A stretch of 64,000 nucleotides of DNA from Bacillus sp. CH30_1T (GTDB taxonomy: Bacteria; Bacillota; Bacilli; Bacillales; Bacillaceae_B): contig NZ_VTUY01000004.1 in assembly GCF_008364765.1 (NCBI RefSeq), positions 690,596 to 754,595 on the forward strand, given 5' to 3'. Each line of letters starts with the position of its first letter. The first letter of the stretch is position 1. Below are positions 8,168 through 17,301 of this stretch, in pieces. A program made the translations under genes and the position numbers. Under the pieces are notes generated by a model, which searched no databases, was not told the DNA's origin, and worked only from the letters and a program-made list of their open reading frames with translations.

Positions 8168-9337
8168 TTATTCTTGTTTATTAATCTTTCTACCCTGTGT
8201 TTGAAACTGTCGAATATGTACATTCACTTTAGTATCGATTTCTGTATCAACAAACCGTTCTTCCCAGTCTTCTTTTATTTTCTTCCACATTTTCGGGTGA
8301 TGGATACGTAAACTATCTCCGAAGCCGGCGACATCAACCCTCAAGTCTTGTTGCGTTTTCATTAATCCGGATTCTATCATCCGTTTGATTTCTTTTTTTA
8401 TTTGTTCTTCTGCTTTTTGAATAAACTTTTCATCAAATGCATCGCTGCTTTCAATCCAATCTTCTGATAATCGTCCTTCCGTGTCGATGTTTACATTAAA
8501 TGAAATTTCTTCACCTTTCACCTTTGGAACAATTCTGCTCCTCAGGTTGTCAATTTCATAAGTAATGATTTGATCTGTTCTATCATCTTTCCCTGTAATA
8601 GCACCCGCTTTCGCTTCTCCAGTCACGAGATTTATTCCAAAGGTTTCCTCATCATTTAACTCTCCTATCATTTTATGGGTGTGACCTTTAATAATAGCTG
8701 TACCGATTACTTGAACTCCTCCATTAATTGCTTTTACTTTTTGTATCATAACACTGGAATTCGAAGACATTTTTTCAGAGAAATCCCCCAAGGTCGAGAC
8801 AGGAGGCATTTTTCCTGTTTTTGTTTCCATATGTTCTGAAATAGAATACAAAGTTAAGGCAGGGATAGGTTCGATCCCTCCCTTAATATCTAAGATTTCA
8901 CTTGCATCTTCTTCGGAGATTAATACATGGACGGTCCTTCTTATTTCATGATCGCGAAAAAAAAAGTTCAATAATTGAAGCAAATTAATGGATCGAGCAA
9001 ATTTTTTACTGATAACCAAGACTTTCAAATGGGCATAATTAGGACTGCGGCTTGTGACTGTCGAATGTGTTCTACCACCTTCAAACAAAGAAGATTCCTG
9101 GATCGAAACGTTATGGAATGGCAATTCCTGGCCACCACCCTTTTCACCAGCCAACACGCTGGGTACAACATACTGTAATGTGAATTGGGGTGTGTGACGT
9201 TCATCTTCCATGTTATCAAGGGCTACACCAATTACCAGCCCGGTATCTTCAATTTCAACACGATCCCAACACCCTGTCGTGAACAGAAGAGAGAGGCAAC
9301 AACAAGAAACCAATAAACCTTTTTTTACTCTTATCAT
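8168..9337 (-). CDS. Spore germination protein, Ger(x)C family (germinant receptor C subunit)
   Basis: Lipoprotein subunit of a nutrient germinant receptor in the spore inner membrane. From ATG 9337 (AAGGAGGG lies 8 bases upstream, so the open extension to 9373 is rejected) the signal peptide runs to the lipid-modified Cys in LLFTTGCWDRVEIED, the family hallmark. The rest forms the usual three-domain Ger(x)C ectodomain, about 390 residues in all. Third gene of the operon: A subunit, B subunit, then this one after 62 bp. The germinant cannot be deduced from sequence. In Bacillus such operons are made in the forespore under sigma-G; I could not find a convincing sigma-G promoter. Confidence 0.93.
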   Translation of the reverse strand: MIRVKKGLLVSCCCLSLLFTTGCWDRVEIEDTGLVIGVALDNMEDERHTPQFTLQYVVPSVLAGEKGGGQELPFHNVSIQESSLFEGGRTHSTVTSRSPNYAHLKVLVISKKFARSINLLQLLNFFFRDHEIRRTVHVLISEEDASEILDIKGGIEPIPALTLYSISEHMETKTGKMPPVSTLGDFSEKMSSNSSVMIQKVKAINGGVQVIGTAIIKGHTHKMIGELNDEETFGINLVTGEAKAGAITGKDDRTDQIITYEIDNLRSRIVPKVKGEEISFNVNIDTEGRLSEDWIESSDAFDEKFIQKAEEQIKKEIKRMIESGLMKTQQDLRVDVAGFGDSLRIHHPKMWKKIKEDWEERFVDTEIDTKVNVHIRQFQTQGRKINKQE

Positions 9338-9399
9338 GTCGCACCCTCCTTTTTTCATCTGGTAATAAATCAATCAGGATAATGAGAAAGTCATCTTTA

Positions 9400-10512
9400 T
9401 TAAGATTCCTCGGAATTTGCTTTTCTACTTTTCTTCTTCACTAATGTTATGAACCATAAGGATAGTGGGAAGATCCCGCTGACTAAAATTCCAAAGTAAC
9501 CAACATAATCACCATATTTAAATACGCTATTAATATCCTGTGGATACATCGCTGCTAAATAAATGACAGGTATTAAGACATACGTAATGATTGAACTCTT
9601 CTTATTAAAGGTTTGTTGCCAACCTAAAGAGGCAATGTACAAAGAAATAGTGAAAGTTGTGAAGGTAGTGATCACCCACATAATAATAAAGAATGTTTCA
9701 AACCTTTCCAGGAAAAACCCTTTAAGTTCAATCGATTTTACCAGTTCCATTGTAGGGAAGGTAAGGAGCCGCACCTCTTCTACAGTTAGTGCCCCGATAA
9801 CCAGGACCAACATGATCAAATAGATGACCATGGTTAATCCAATACCCATTAATGTTGTGTAGAGGGCCTTTTGTGGCTTGTCCATATAGGCTGTTAAAAT
9901 AAACATGATTTCAAAACCGAAATACGAAAGTGCTGTCGGTTTAATTCCTTGAATGATAGGCCTTATCCCGTCACCTAAGACAGGTCTGACATTATCTACT
10001 TCAAAGTTGGTAAAACTTAAGATAAACATAAATAGAAAAAAAACAAGAATGATTGGAAAATAAAGTTCAAAGAGTTTAACAATCGGCTTTATCCCTCCAA
10101 CCACTAAATACACACCTACACTGATAAAGATGGACATTGTCACTTCAATCGGTGTTTGGTCCAATAAATAACCACGAATAACCTCTGCCATTGCACGCAC
10201 TTCATATCCAGATAATGTTATGAAATAACTTGCGATGGTCAAGTTAAGCAGGAAGCCAATTGGCTTTCCAGTGATATGACGGCTATATTGGTAAAACGTT
10301 TGCCTTGGGAACTTCCTGCTGAGACTGACGACGAAAAATGCAAAAATCATTGCAATGCATCCTGACAAGATCACACTTAACCAAATATCGGGTGTTTTAA
10401 CAGCTTCTGCACTTACCCTTGGGAGTGATATGATTCCTACACCCATGATCATCATAAACACTGCAACCGAAGCTTGAACATTTGTGATCTTGTTTTGTGA
10501 ATTCGGAATCAT
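9400..10512 (-). CDS. Spore germination protein, GerAB family (germinant receptor B subunit)
   Basis: Integral membrane subunit of the germinant receptor, 370 residues with about ten membrane segments, belonging to the endospore germination permease group of the APC superfamily. It starts MIPNSQNKITNVQAS with GGAGGTGAG at correct distance; the VFMMIMGVGIISLPR segment is the family's first helix, with the helix-breaking GxG(I)xxLP motif. B subunits form the germinant-binding pocket in GerA-type receptors. It lies between the A and C subunit genes (27 bp and 62 bp gaps). Confidence 0.93.
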   Translation of the reverse strand: MIPNSQNKITNVQASVAVFMMIMGVGIISLPRVSAEAVKTPDIWLSVILSGCIAMIFAFFVVSLSRKFPRQTFYQYSRHITGKPIGFLLNLTIASYFITLSGYEVRAMAEVIRGYLLDQTPIEVTMSIFISVGVYLVVGGIKPIVKLFELYFPIILVFFLFMFILSFTNFEVDNVRPVLGDGIRPIIQGIKPTALSYFGFEIMFILTAYMDKPQKALYTTLMGIGLTMVIYLIMLVLVIGALTVEEVRLLTFPTMELVKSIELKGFFLERFETFFIIMWVITTFTTFTISLYIASLGWQQTFNKKSSIITYVLIPVIYLAAMYPQDINSVFKYGDYVGYFGILVSGIFPLSLWFITLVKKKSRKANSEES

Positions 10513-10539
10513 TCAACTCACCTCCAACTATTAAAACGG

Positions 10540-12102
10540 TTAGTCCATGCGTTTGGAGTCTTTTGGTTTAAACATATCCGGTCTTTGGGTTAAAGACTTT
10601 GTTGGAAAACGAACGATCGCATCTTTCCAATCGCTGAATGAATATGGAACGAGAGGAGAGGTGTAATCCACACCAAAGCTTTTTAATTTCACGAGATGGA
10701 TAGATATGACCATGGCAAACATGATAATGCCGTACAATCCAAGTATGGCAGCAGTTAACATCATACCAAATCGTAGTATTCGGATTGCAATCCCAACTCC
10801 ATATTGTGGCAATGCGAAGGAAGAGACAGCTGTAAGAGCTACAACAATAACCATCATTGGACTTACTAAACCTGCTGATACAGCTGCCTCACCGATGACC
10901 AGTCCACCAACAATTCCTACGGTTTGCCCAATTGGTTTTGGCAATCTTACCCCTGCTTCGCGTAGGATTTCAATTGTCACTTCCATCATTAAAGCTTCCG
11001 CAATGGACGGAAACGGGACCCCTTCACGGCTTCCTGCAATGGAGATCACCAAGTCGGTTGGAATAAGACCGGGATGATAAGATACAAGGGCCACATATAA
11101 AGAAGGAGCAAACAATGAAACGATCACTGCGCCAAATCTCATTAATCTCAGGAGTGTTCCCACGAACCATCTTTCATAGTAGTCTTCAGGTCCCTGAAGA
11201 ATGGATTTAATGGTTATTGGGAGTAGCAGAACAAACGGAGTTCCATCTATTACAATCGCTATGCGTCCTTCTAATAGACTAGTCGCCACTTTATCTGGCC
11301 GTTCAGTTGTCAAAATCTGTGGAAATGGTGAATAGATATCATCTTCAATTAACTGCTCAATGATTCCTGATTCAGGAACTTGATCAATGTCTATTTGATC
11401 TAAGCGTTTTTTTACCTCTTTGATCAGCGTTTCATTAGTAATATCTTTCATATATGTAAGAATAACCGTTGTTTTACTCCTTCTTCCAATGGTATATTTC
11501 TCAAACATTAAATTCGCATCTTTAATTCGCCTTCTAATTAAAGATATGTTTACAAGAAAATTCTCTACAAATCCTTCTCTAGAACCCCTGACCGTAGCTT
11601 CAGTAATGGGTTCTTCTATTTGTCTTGAAGGCCACTGTTTCGTTCCCAACAGAAGAGCAGTATCACACCCGTCAATGAATAAAGCTGTATCTCCACTTAA
11701 AATGTCCATAAGGCCATCTTCAATTTCTTTAACTTCCTTGACATCGGTTAAGGTAACGACATGTTTATTTATTTCATTTATTATGGAACCGCTATTCCAT
11801 TCTTTATTATCATTGTTCCCATGCTTATCAAGATCTAACATGATGGATTTTAAAATTTGCTCATATATTTGCTCTTTATCAACAAGCCCTTTAATAAATA
11901 CAATGGCAGCATTGACGTTAAAAACATCAATATAAAATTTCCGAATGGCGAAATCAGGATTATTCCCTAAAATCATTTGTAATTGTTCGAGATTAGAATT
12001 CAGGCTCGATGAAAAGAACTCTTCACTTGATACCATAGTCGTTTGTTGTTGAGAAAAATGAATCTGTTTTTTCTTCTTTTGTGACCAAACCCATTTATTC
12101 AT
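10540..12102 (-). CDS. Spore germination protein, GerA family (germinant receptor A subunit)
   Basis: A subunit of the nutrient germinant receptor, 520 residues. The N-terminal cytosolic part (to about residue 280) has the family segments RKFYIDVFNVNAAIVFIKG and TVRGSREGFVENFLVNISL. The C-terminal part carries about five membrane helices, with the conserved GSREGVPFPSIAEALMMEV loop and PKPIGQTVGIVGGLVIGEA block. ATG 12102 is chosen since AAGGTGG is 8 bases upstream; a GTG extension lies inside the ribosome site. It is preceded 75 bp upstream by a 45-codon membrane microprotein gene that could be part of the same transcript. Recent structural work on GerA-type A subunits describes oligomeric ion channels; that role is from the family, not this sequence. 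Confidence 0.95.
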   Translation of the reverse strand: MNKWVWSQKKKKQIHFSQQQTTMVSSEEFFSSSLNSNLEQLQMILGNNPDFAIRKFYIDVFNVNAAIVFIKGLVDKEQIYEQILKSIMLDLDKHGNNDNKEWNSGSIINEINKHVVTLTDVKEVKEIEDGLMDILSGDTALFIDGCDTALLLGTKQWPSRQIEEPITEATVRGSREGFVENFLVNISLIRRRIKDANLMFEKYTIGRRSKTTVILTYMKDITNETLIKEVKKRLDQIDIDQVPESGIIEQLIEDDIYSPFPQILTTERPDKVATSLLEGRIAIVIDGTPFVLLLPITIKSILQGPEDYYERWFVGTLLRLMRFGAVIVSLFAPSLYVALVSYHPGLIPTDLVISIAGSREGVPFPSIAEALMMEVTIEILREAGVRLPKPIGQTVGIVGGLVIGEAAVSAGLVSPMMVIVVALTAVSSFALPQYGVGIAIRILRFGMMLTAAILGLYGIIMFAMVISIHLVKLKSFGVDYTSPLVPYSFSDWKDAIVRFPTKSLTQRPDMFKPKDSKRMD

Positions 12103-12177
12103 CCCCTTCACCACCTTCTATAAATCATAATTAGATTCGAAAGGGTTACAAGCCCGTAATATTTCTTCGGTTACATC

Positions 12178-12315
12178 CTAACTTACATTTCCTTCTTTTT
12201 TACTTGAGTTCCGTAACCACCTTGATATCCTCGAAATCGTAAATGGAATAATAAACGCAATAAAAGCCCCTACTATATGATCCCATTGTGGGAGATAAGC
12301 CAATACTTTTTCCAT
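12178..12315 (-). CDS. Membrane microprotein upstream of the ger operon (45 residues)
   Basis: A short frame starting MEKVLAYLPQWDHIVG, followed by a single hydrophobic helix (AFIAFIIPFTI) and a basic, Ser/Lys-rich tail. AGGTG lies 9 bases before ATG 12315. It ends 75 bp before the GerA-type gene on the same strand, so it can be co-transcribed. Some germinant receptor operons have an added small D-subunit gene (for example gerUD and gerVD in Priestia megaterium), but those products usually have two membrane helices, so homology is uncertain. No other gene fits this 400-bp gap. Confidence 0.55.
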   Translation of the reverse strand: MEKVLAYLPQWDHIVGAFIAFIIPFTISRISRWLRNSSKKEGNVS

Positions 12316-12480
12316 AACTGCATCACCTACTGCTTATATTTCCCAATCTATCCTTATTCATTCAGTTCAATAATCGTTTATTAGCCTCTTATCTTTTTGT
12401 AACGGGTCAATAGATCTTCTCCTAAGTTGATCACGATATTGAGAATACTTTTTTAAAAATTTTCCATGCCTATGAAAAAA

Positions 12481-12797
12481 GAAAGAGGCTGGGACAAAAC
12501 TAAAAAACCACGATAAAAAGACGAACAATAGAAGTGTAGGTTCTTCATACCGCTAATGATTTCCGTGCAAGACTACGCTTTCCGCGGGTAGCCCGTGAGC
12601 CTCCACGGCAAGCCTGCGGGGTCTCACATAAGCTACTTTCCCGCAGGAGTCTTCGTCTTGCACTCCAATCAACCGCTGGAAACAGCTAAAATCAAATGAT
12701 TCGAAAATAAATAATAAACCCGAACAAATCTGCTCACTAAGAAGCAGGTTTGTTCGGGTTTGACTTAGGATAAAAAACTTTTGTCCCAGCCTCTTTC
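12481..12797. repeat. Nested inverted-repeat intergenic element (MITE/REP-like)
   Basis: The ends are a perfect 19-bp inverted repeat: GAAAGAGGCTGGGACAAAA at 12481-12499 and its complement at 12779-12797. Inside are GTGCAAGAC (12565-12573) and GTCTTGCAC (12655-12663), enclosing a GC-rich core (TTTCCGCGGG, CTCCACGG, GCCTGCGGGG, CCCGCAGGAG), and a separate long hairpin at 12717-12760. GC content is well above the flanks. There is no real ORF; the frame at 12553-12807 is chance. Elements with this end and core type recur between genes in Bacillaceae genomes, from my general knowledge; copy number here cannot be tested from one window. It sits just after the racemase stop codon. Confidence 0.85.
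12717..12760 (-). terminator. Long hairpin inside the repeat element, possible terminator of the racemase operon
   Basis: AACCCGAACAAATCTGCT pairs with AGCAGGTTTGTTCGGGTT (18 bp, one G-T pair) around an 8-base loop. On the minus strand it is followed by TATTATTTATTTT, moderately U-rich, so it could end the operon coming from 18.2 kb. Confidence 0.6.
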
Positions 12798-12824
12798 TTC
12801 TAATCACCCATTCTATTAAGGAAT

Positions 12825-13934
12825 CTAAAAATGATAAACCCTACTAAACAAAGTCAAAGCCTCAATCTGATTGAAATCCGGCTCATAACCGATTCCTGGC
12901 GTTTCAGGTACAGCAATGTATCCGTCCTTCATGGATACCTCCGGCTTAATGATATCCCGTTTCCAATAATGTGATGAAGGAGCGGTATCTCCTGGAAGAA
13001 TAAAGTTACTCAGTGAGGTAATGGCGAGATTATGAGCTCTTCCAATCCCTGCTTCAAGCATTCCACCGCACCACATCGGAATATGATTCTCGACACATAA
13101 GTCGTGAATTCTCTTTGATTCCGTAAGCCCGCCTACCCGACCGATTTTTAGATTCATGATTCTACAGCTTCCAAGCTCAATCGCCTTTCTCGCATCCTCA
13201 TAGCTGTGGATGCTTTCGTCCAAGCAGATGGGCGTTTTAAGCTGAGACTGCAGCTTGGCGTGGTCAATGATATCATCATGATCCAATGGCTGTTCAATCA
13301 TCATTAAATCGAATTCATCCAGAGCTTTGAGGGTTTTAATGTCTTTTAGAGAATAAGCGCAGTTTGCATCGGCCATGAGTGGGATATTCGGAAATTCCTG
13401 TCGAATCGATCTAATGATTCCGGTATCCCATCCTGGTTGAATTTTCACCTTGATCCGCTTATAGCCTTCTTTCAAATAATCTTCAATTTGCTTTAACATA
13501 AGGGTCTCGGATTGCTGAATACCTACACTTACTCCTACTTCGATTCTGTCTTTCGTCCCCCCCAGAGCTTTTGCTAGCGAGAGGTTGTTCTCCTTTGCAT
13601 ATAGGTCCCAAATCGCACATTCAATGGCCGCTTTGGCATTATAATTGCCTCTGATTTTCTTAAATCTGCTGTATGCCTCATCAGGATGTTGGACCGCTTC
13701 CCTCTGCAGAAGAGGAATCAAGTGGTCGCTCATCATATGCCAGTTGGTTTCCACCGTTTCTTCGTTATAGATCGGCTGGGTAATCGCAACCGACTCCCCC
13801 CATCCTGATAAACCTGATGCTGACTTCACTTCAACAAGAATAATCGTTTTATCTGTTTCCGTCCCTACACTCGTCGTAAAAGGATGCAGTAAATCCATCT
13901 TGATCTGTCTAAGAATGATTCGTTTGATTTCCAT
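12825..13934 (-). CDS. N-succinylamino acid racemase / o-succinylbenzoate synthase-family enolase superfamily enzyme
   Basis: Muconate-lactonizing-subgroup enolase enzyme, about 369 residues. Catalytic features are all present: the KVK pair in [11 protein letters not shown] (second Lys as base), metal ligands in [19 protein letters not shown] and ICLDESIHS, and the opposite-face Lys in NLKIGRVGG. The motif [13 protein letters not shown] is typical of the MenC/NSAR group. No menaquinone genes are nearby; instead it follows a GNAT acyltransferase and an M20 deacylase, the context of succinylamino acid racemase in Geobacillus kaustophilus, where the three convert D- to L-amino acids. OSB synthase activity is often retained as a side reaction. 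Start ATG 13934 (AAAGGTG 9 bases upstream) overlaps the GNAT gene by 26 bp. Confidence 0.88.
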   Translation of the reverse strand: MEIKRIILRQIKMDLLHPFTTSVGTETDKTIILVEVKSASGLSGWGESVAITQPIYNEETVETNWHMMSDHLIPLLQREAVQHPDEAYSRFKKIRGNYNAKAAIECAIWDLYAKENNLSLAKALGGTKDRIEVGVSVGIQQSETLMLKQIEDYLKEGYKRIKVKIQPGWDTGIIRSIRQEFPNIPLMADANCAYSLKDIKTLKALDEFDLMMIEQPLDHDDIIDHAKLQSQLKTPICLDESIHSYEDARKAIELGSCRIMNLKIGRVGGLTESKRIHDLCVENHIPMWCGGMLEAGIGRAHNLAITSLSNFILPGDTAPSSHYWKRDIIKPEVSMKDGYIAVPETPGIGYEPDFNQIEALTLFSRVYHF

Positions 13935-14745
13935 ATTGATGTTCACCTTTCTCCATGAGGTATAGGTATTGCCCGTGATGTTCTTTATCTTCGACGAGGT
14001 CTGTCACGATCCAACCATGATTTAAGTAGTGAGAAAAGACTTCTCTTGTTTTTTTCCGCCAATCGATAGCAAGTGAAAGATTTGCCCTTTTGATTTCCTG
14101 GAAATGGCCAGGAACCGAAACGGAAATGTGATTTTGGTTGAGGGTTAAATCTACCTTATCTACAAGCCAACCATGTTCACATTCTTTTAAATCAATAGCA
14201 CAATGAAGGTTTTTCCCTGTCACGCTATTACGATTCGTTTGACGTACCCACCACTCTACAAGAAACCTGTCGGTCGCTATTCCCGCATTCAATTGATCAG
14301 ACATTTCTCCATAAATATTGGGGATATACTTACGGACAACAGCCCCAAGTTTATGTAAGTTCAGGTTACCGTTCACGGTTTCCAACGGATCATATGTCCA
14401 AGTGATGACATCATACCCCATCTCGCCAGCCGTATTTTTTTGTGCTCTTTTCAGGATTTCTCCAATCCCAAATTTCCTGAAATCGGGATGGATTCCTAAA
14501 CTATGTGATACAAGATACACCTTTTTTCCATCAAAACCGGGAAAACTATATTGAAAGCCGATAAGCTTCTCATGATAATAGGCTCCAAGAATGAATCCGC
14601 CATTCTTTACCACAGCTACACTTTGATTAACCGGTACAGAATCTTCAAAACTCCACACAAGTGACTCCAATCTTCTGACAGCCTCTAAATCCTCTAGAGA
14701 GTGCAGCGTCCGGATCTTCAATGATGTTTGTATGTCTTGTTTCAC
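13909..14745 (-). CDS. GNAT acyltransferase, probable D-amino acid N-succinyltransferase
   Basis: GCN5-family N-acyltransferase of 278 residues with GTG start (GGAGGT 7 bases upstream). The acetyl-CoA-binding motif A is seen around residues 85-105 ([20 protein letters not shown], the R/Q-x-x-G-x-G/A loop as RKFGIG). The N-terminal half is the GNAT fold; the C-terminal half is an extra domain of unknown fold found in this subgroup. In the G. kaustophilus pathway the homologous GNAT moves succinyl from succinyl-CoA to D-amino acids, giving the racemase substrate. The overlap with the racemase gene and position after the M20 gene support the same role. The acyl group and amino acid range are inferred. 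Confidence 0.78.
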   Translation of the reverse strand: MKQDIQTSLKIRTLHSLEDLEAVRRLESLVWSFEDSVPVNQSVAVVKNGGFILGAYYHEKLIGFQYSFPGFDGKKVYLVSHSLGIHPDFRKFGIGEILKRAQKNTAGEMGYDVITWTYDPLETVNGNLNLHKLGAVVRKYIPNIYGEMSDQLNAGIATDRFLVEWWVRQTNRNSVTGKNLHCAIDLKECEHGWLVDKVDLTLNQNHISVSVPGHFQEIKRANLSLAIDWRKKTREVFSHYLNHGWIVTDLVEDKEHHGQYLYLMEKGEHQYGNQTNHS

Positions 14746-14761
14746 GATCTTTACCTCCTCA

Positions 14762-15880
14762 TTACCAGTCGTGTCGATCCGCTACTAATAACATCTCTAT
14801 TAATATCTTTGTTCCATAAACCAGAGATTCTTGATTAAATTCCATGTGAGGATGATGTAATCCTGGTGAGAGACCACATCCAAGCCCGATCATAGTCGAA
14901 GATAAACCAGGATGTTTGATCGAATAAAAATGAAAGTCTTCTGCTCCAGGAGAAATACATTCTAATACCTCATTTTTCTCTCCAAGAACCGAACGAATTG
15001 CTTCACGAGCTAGTTCGATTGCCCGTGGATCCTTTACAGCAGCTGGCAGATATTCTTCCACTTGATAGGTGATGTCGGTATCCGTCTCCTGTTGAATATC
15101 TGAAATCAGCTGTTCTGCTTTTTCCAATAATGCTGTCATGGTGTCATTCGATTCAGCTCTTAAATCGAAGGTGAAATGTGCATTTTCCGGAATGGAGTTG
15201 GATGATTCGCCTCCGTGCAGCTCAGTGATCTTAATGGAATAACGATTTTTGACATTCAATCTGATCTGCTTGACCGCTTGAATCAATAAAGACGCAGCCT
15301 CCAGAGGATTGTTCCCATGTTCCGGCCTTGCTGCATGTGCAGGTATTCCTTTAATCGTTCCCTTTAGCGCTGCAGTAGAACTATGAACGATAACAGGAGC
15401 AGCCATTTCATAAGGGACCTCCATTTCTGGTCGAAGATGAATTCCGCCAAGAAACTTTACATCATCGAGAACATTCTCTTCTATCATTTTCAGTGCCCCC
15501 GCTGCCTTTTCTTCAGCTGGCTGAAAGATGAAGCGAATCGTATAATTTAATTTTCTTTTCGCTAGTGCAAGAGCTGTATACAAAACCATCGTACTATGGG
15601 CATCATGACCACAAGAATGATTCGGTTTAACCACTCCATCCACTTCTTGAAGCAATGCATCCATATCGGCACGAAGAGCAATTACCTTTGACTGCTCACC
15701 CTTTAACTCTGCAATAAATCCGAAATGCCCTTCGTACGTTTTAACAGAAAAGCCGGCTTCTAAAAGTTTAGTTTTTAAATAGGTGGATGTCTTTTCTTCC
15801 AACCAGCTCGGTTCAGCCAGTTGATGCAGCTCCTGATAGGTTTTTAGAATCTCATAACGATGTTCATTTACAAAGTTCAT
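14762..15880 (-). CDS. M20 family metallo-aminoacylase (probable N-succinyl-L-amino acid desuccinylase)
   Basis: Zinc/manganese amidohydrolase of the M20/AmhX-IAA-amidohydrolase class, 372 residues from ATG 15880 (GGAGGAAG upstream; a 22-residue extension is rejected because it runs into the transporter gene). Metal ligand motifs are LRADMDALLQ, NHSCGHDAHSTM, FQPAEEKAAG with catalytic Glu, and GGIHLRPEM; the dimerisation domain lies between residues about 180 and 290, and the last ligand is the His of GLHHPHMEFN. In context it should remove the succinyl (acyl) group from the L-isomer made by the racemase, which pulls the D-to-L conversion forward. A general aminoacylase role is the alternative. 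Confidence 0.85.
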   Translation of the reverse strand: MNFVNEHRYEILKTYQELHQLAEPSWLEEKTSTYLKTKLLEAGFSVKTYEGHFGFIAELKGEQSKVIALRADMDALLQEVDGVVKPNHSCGHDAHSTMVLYTALALAKRKLNYTIRFIFQPAEEKAAGALKMIEENVLDDVKFLGGIHLRPEMEVPYEMAAPVIVHSSTAALKGTIKGIPAHAARPEHGNNPLEAASLLIQAVKQIRLNVKNRYSIKITELHGGESSNSIPENAHFTFDLRAESNDTMTALLEKAEQLISDIQQETDTDITYQVEEYLPAAVKDPRAIELAREAIRSVLGEKNEVLECISPGAEDFHFYSIKHPGLSSTMIGLGCGLSPGLHHPHMEFNQESLVYGTKILIEMLLVADRHDW

Positions 15881-15897
15881 AGTGTTTCTTCCTCCTA

Positions 15898-17277
15898 TCA
15901 AAAAATCATATGTGCAATCACTACGACAATAGGTAGAGTAATGCATGTCCGGATTAAAAAGATCAAGATCAAATCTACGATGCTGACAGGCAGCTTCGAA
16001 CCAAGAAGCAATCCACCCATTTCAGACATATAGATTAATTGTGTAACAGATACACATGCAATGACAAACCGGGTAAGTTCACTTTCAATTCCACTACCGA
16101 TGACCGCGGGAAGGAACATGTCGGCAAATCCGACTACCATGGTCTGGGCCGCTTCACTTGCTTCAGGAACCTGCATGATGGTAAGGATAGGTTCGAAAGG
16201 TTTCCCAAGATAGGTGAAGAGAGGTGTATAATCTGCTATCACCAGTGCGACTGTCCCTATCGCCATAACGATCGGTAAGACCCCCAGCCACATATCCAAT
16301 ACGTTCTGAACGCCTTCTTTTACGACAGAAACAGGTCCATTATTCTTTTTAGCCTTTGTTACAGCTTGATGAAAACCCCATTTAACAACGGAAAAATCGG
16401 ATGGAATCCCTTTTTCGTTCTTTAATTCCGTTCTTTCATAACCAGTATTCGGTTTTCTTGACAATGGTGGTATACGTGGCATGATCAATGCCGCTACAAG
16501 CCCGGCAAAGATGATCGTTGCGTAATAGTGCAGGAAATATTGCTCTAAATTCAAATAAGAAATGACTACAATCGTAAACGTAATCGAAACAACAGAAAAG
16601 GTAGTGGCAATCACAGCCGCTTCACGTTTGGTATAATACCCTTCTTCATATTGCTTGGTCGTCAGAAGAACGCCTATTGTGCCATCTCCCACCCACGATG
16701 CCAGACAGTCGAGTGAAGAACGGCCAGGTAATGTAAAAACAGGTCTCATCACTTTCAACAACAAGGCACCAAAGAACTCTAATAAACCAAAATTAAGAAG
16801 GAGAGGAAGCAGTAGACCTGCCAGTAGAAAAGTAGAAAATAGTATAGGAATCAGATCATAGATTAAGAGTCCACCAGTGTTTTCTGAGAAAACCATCACT
16901 GGTCCAAATTGATAAATCGTCATCACAGCAAACAATGTGCCGAGGACACGTGCAACAAGCCAAAACGGACTAATGATTAAAAGAGTGCTTAAATATCGAC
17001 TATTTGTAATAAAAGCTGGTTTGATCGTTATCGCTATGAGTGACCCTATGACAGATAGCGCCATAATTAGCGCTGTTATTGCAGGGATAACTTCACCTAG
17101 ATACACATTTATTTGTCCAGCTAAATAAGCGACAGGAATCGTGATGCCATCTTCTGTTGTAATCGGTACAATAAATAATAGGATTCCAATTAATGATGGA
17201 ATCAGGAATTTCCATATGTCACTGGTAGTATATGCTTTCGCTTCTATTTTTTGATTCGTTTGTGATGCCCCGTTCAT
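15898..17277 (-). CDS. YjiH-family membrane transporter (nucleoside-recognition/gate domain)
   Basis: Polytopic membrane protein of 459 residues, about eleven helices, matching the YjiH group with gate (nucleoside recognition) domains. Typical segments include GLLEFFGALLLKVMRPVF, WVGDGTIGVLLTTKQYEEG, and a second gate-like half with FADMFLPAVIGSGIE. YjiH proteins are commonly found beside M20 peptidases in Firmicutes and are presumed to import the peptidase substrate; here N-acyl or D-amino acids would fit. GGGTGGAG lies before ATG 17277. It sits between the RpiR regulator (24 bp) and the M20 gene (17 bp) in one operon. Substrate is inference. Confidence 0.8.
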   Translation of the reverse strand: MNGASQTNQKIEAKAYTTSDIWKFLIPSLIGILLFIVPITTEDGITIPVAYLAGQINVYLGEVIPAITALIMALSVIGSLIAITIKPAFITNSRYLSTLLIISPFWLVARVLGTLFAVMTIYQFGPVMVFSENTGGLLIYDLIPILFSTFLLAGLLLPLLLNFGLLEFFGALLLKVMRPVFTLPGRSSLDCLASWVGDGTIGVLLTTKQYEEGYYTKREAAVIATTFSVVSITFTIVVISYLNLEQYFLHYYATIIFAGLVAALIMPRIPPLSRKPNTGYERTELKNEKGIPSDFSVVKWGFHQAVTKAKKNNGPVSVVKEGVQNVLDMWLGVLPIVMAIGTVALVIADYTPLFTYLGKPFEPILTIMQVPEASEAAQTMVVGFADMFLPAVIGSGIESELTRFVIACVSVTQLIYMSEMGGLLLGSKLPVSIVDLILIFLIRTCITLPIVVVIAHMIF

Positions 17278-17301
17278 AAATTCTCCACCCCTCTATTTGT
17301 C

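Noticed and set aside
12334-12360. Sigma-G promoter for the ger operon (TGAATA ... AATATAA)
   Set aside because: The 14-bp spacing is too short and the -10 is poor; sigma-G control stays an expectation from the family.
12553-12807. 84-codon minus-strand ORF in the repeat element
   Set aside because: Lies entirely within the inverted-repeat element, lacks a ribosome site and its composition follows the stems.
12825-13934. Menaquinone o-succinylbenzoate synthase (MenC) as main role
   Set aside because: No men genes nearby and a clear acyltransferase/deacylase context; OSB synthase side activity is still possible.
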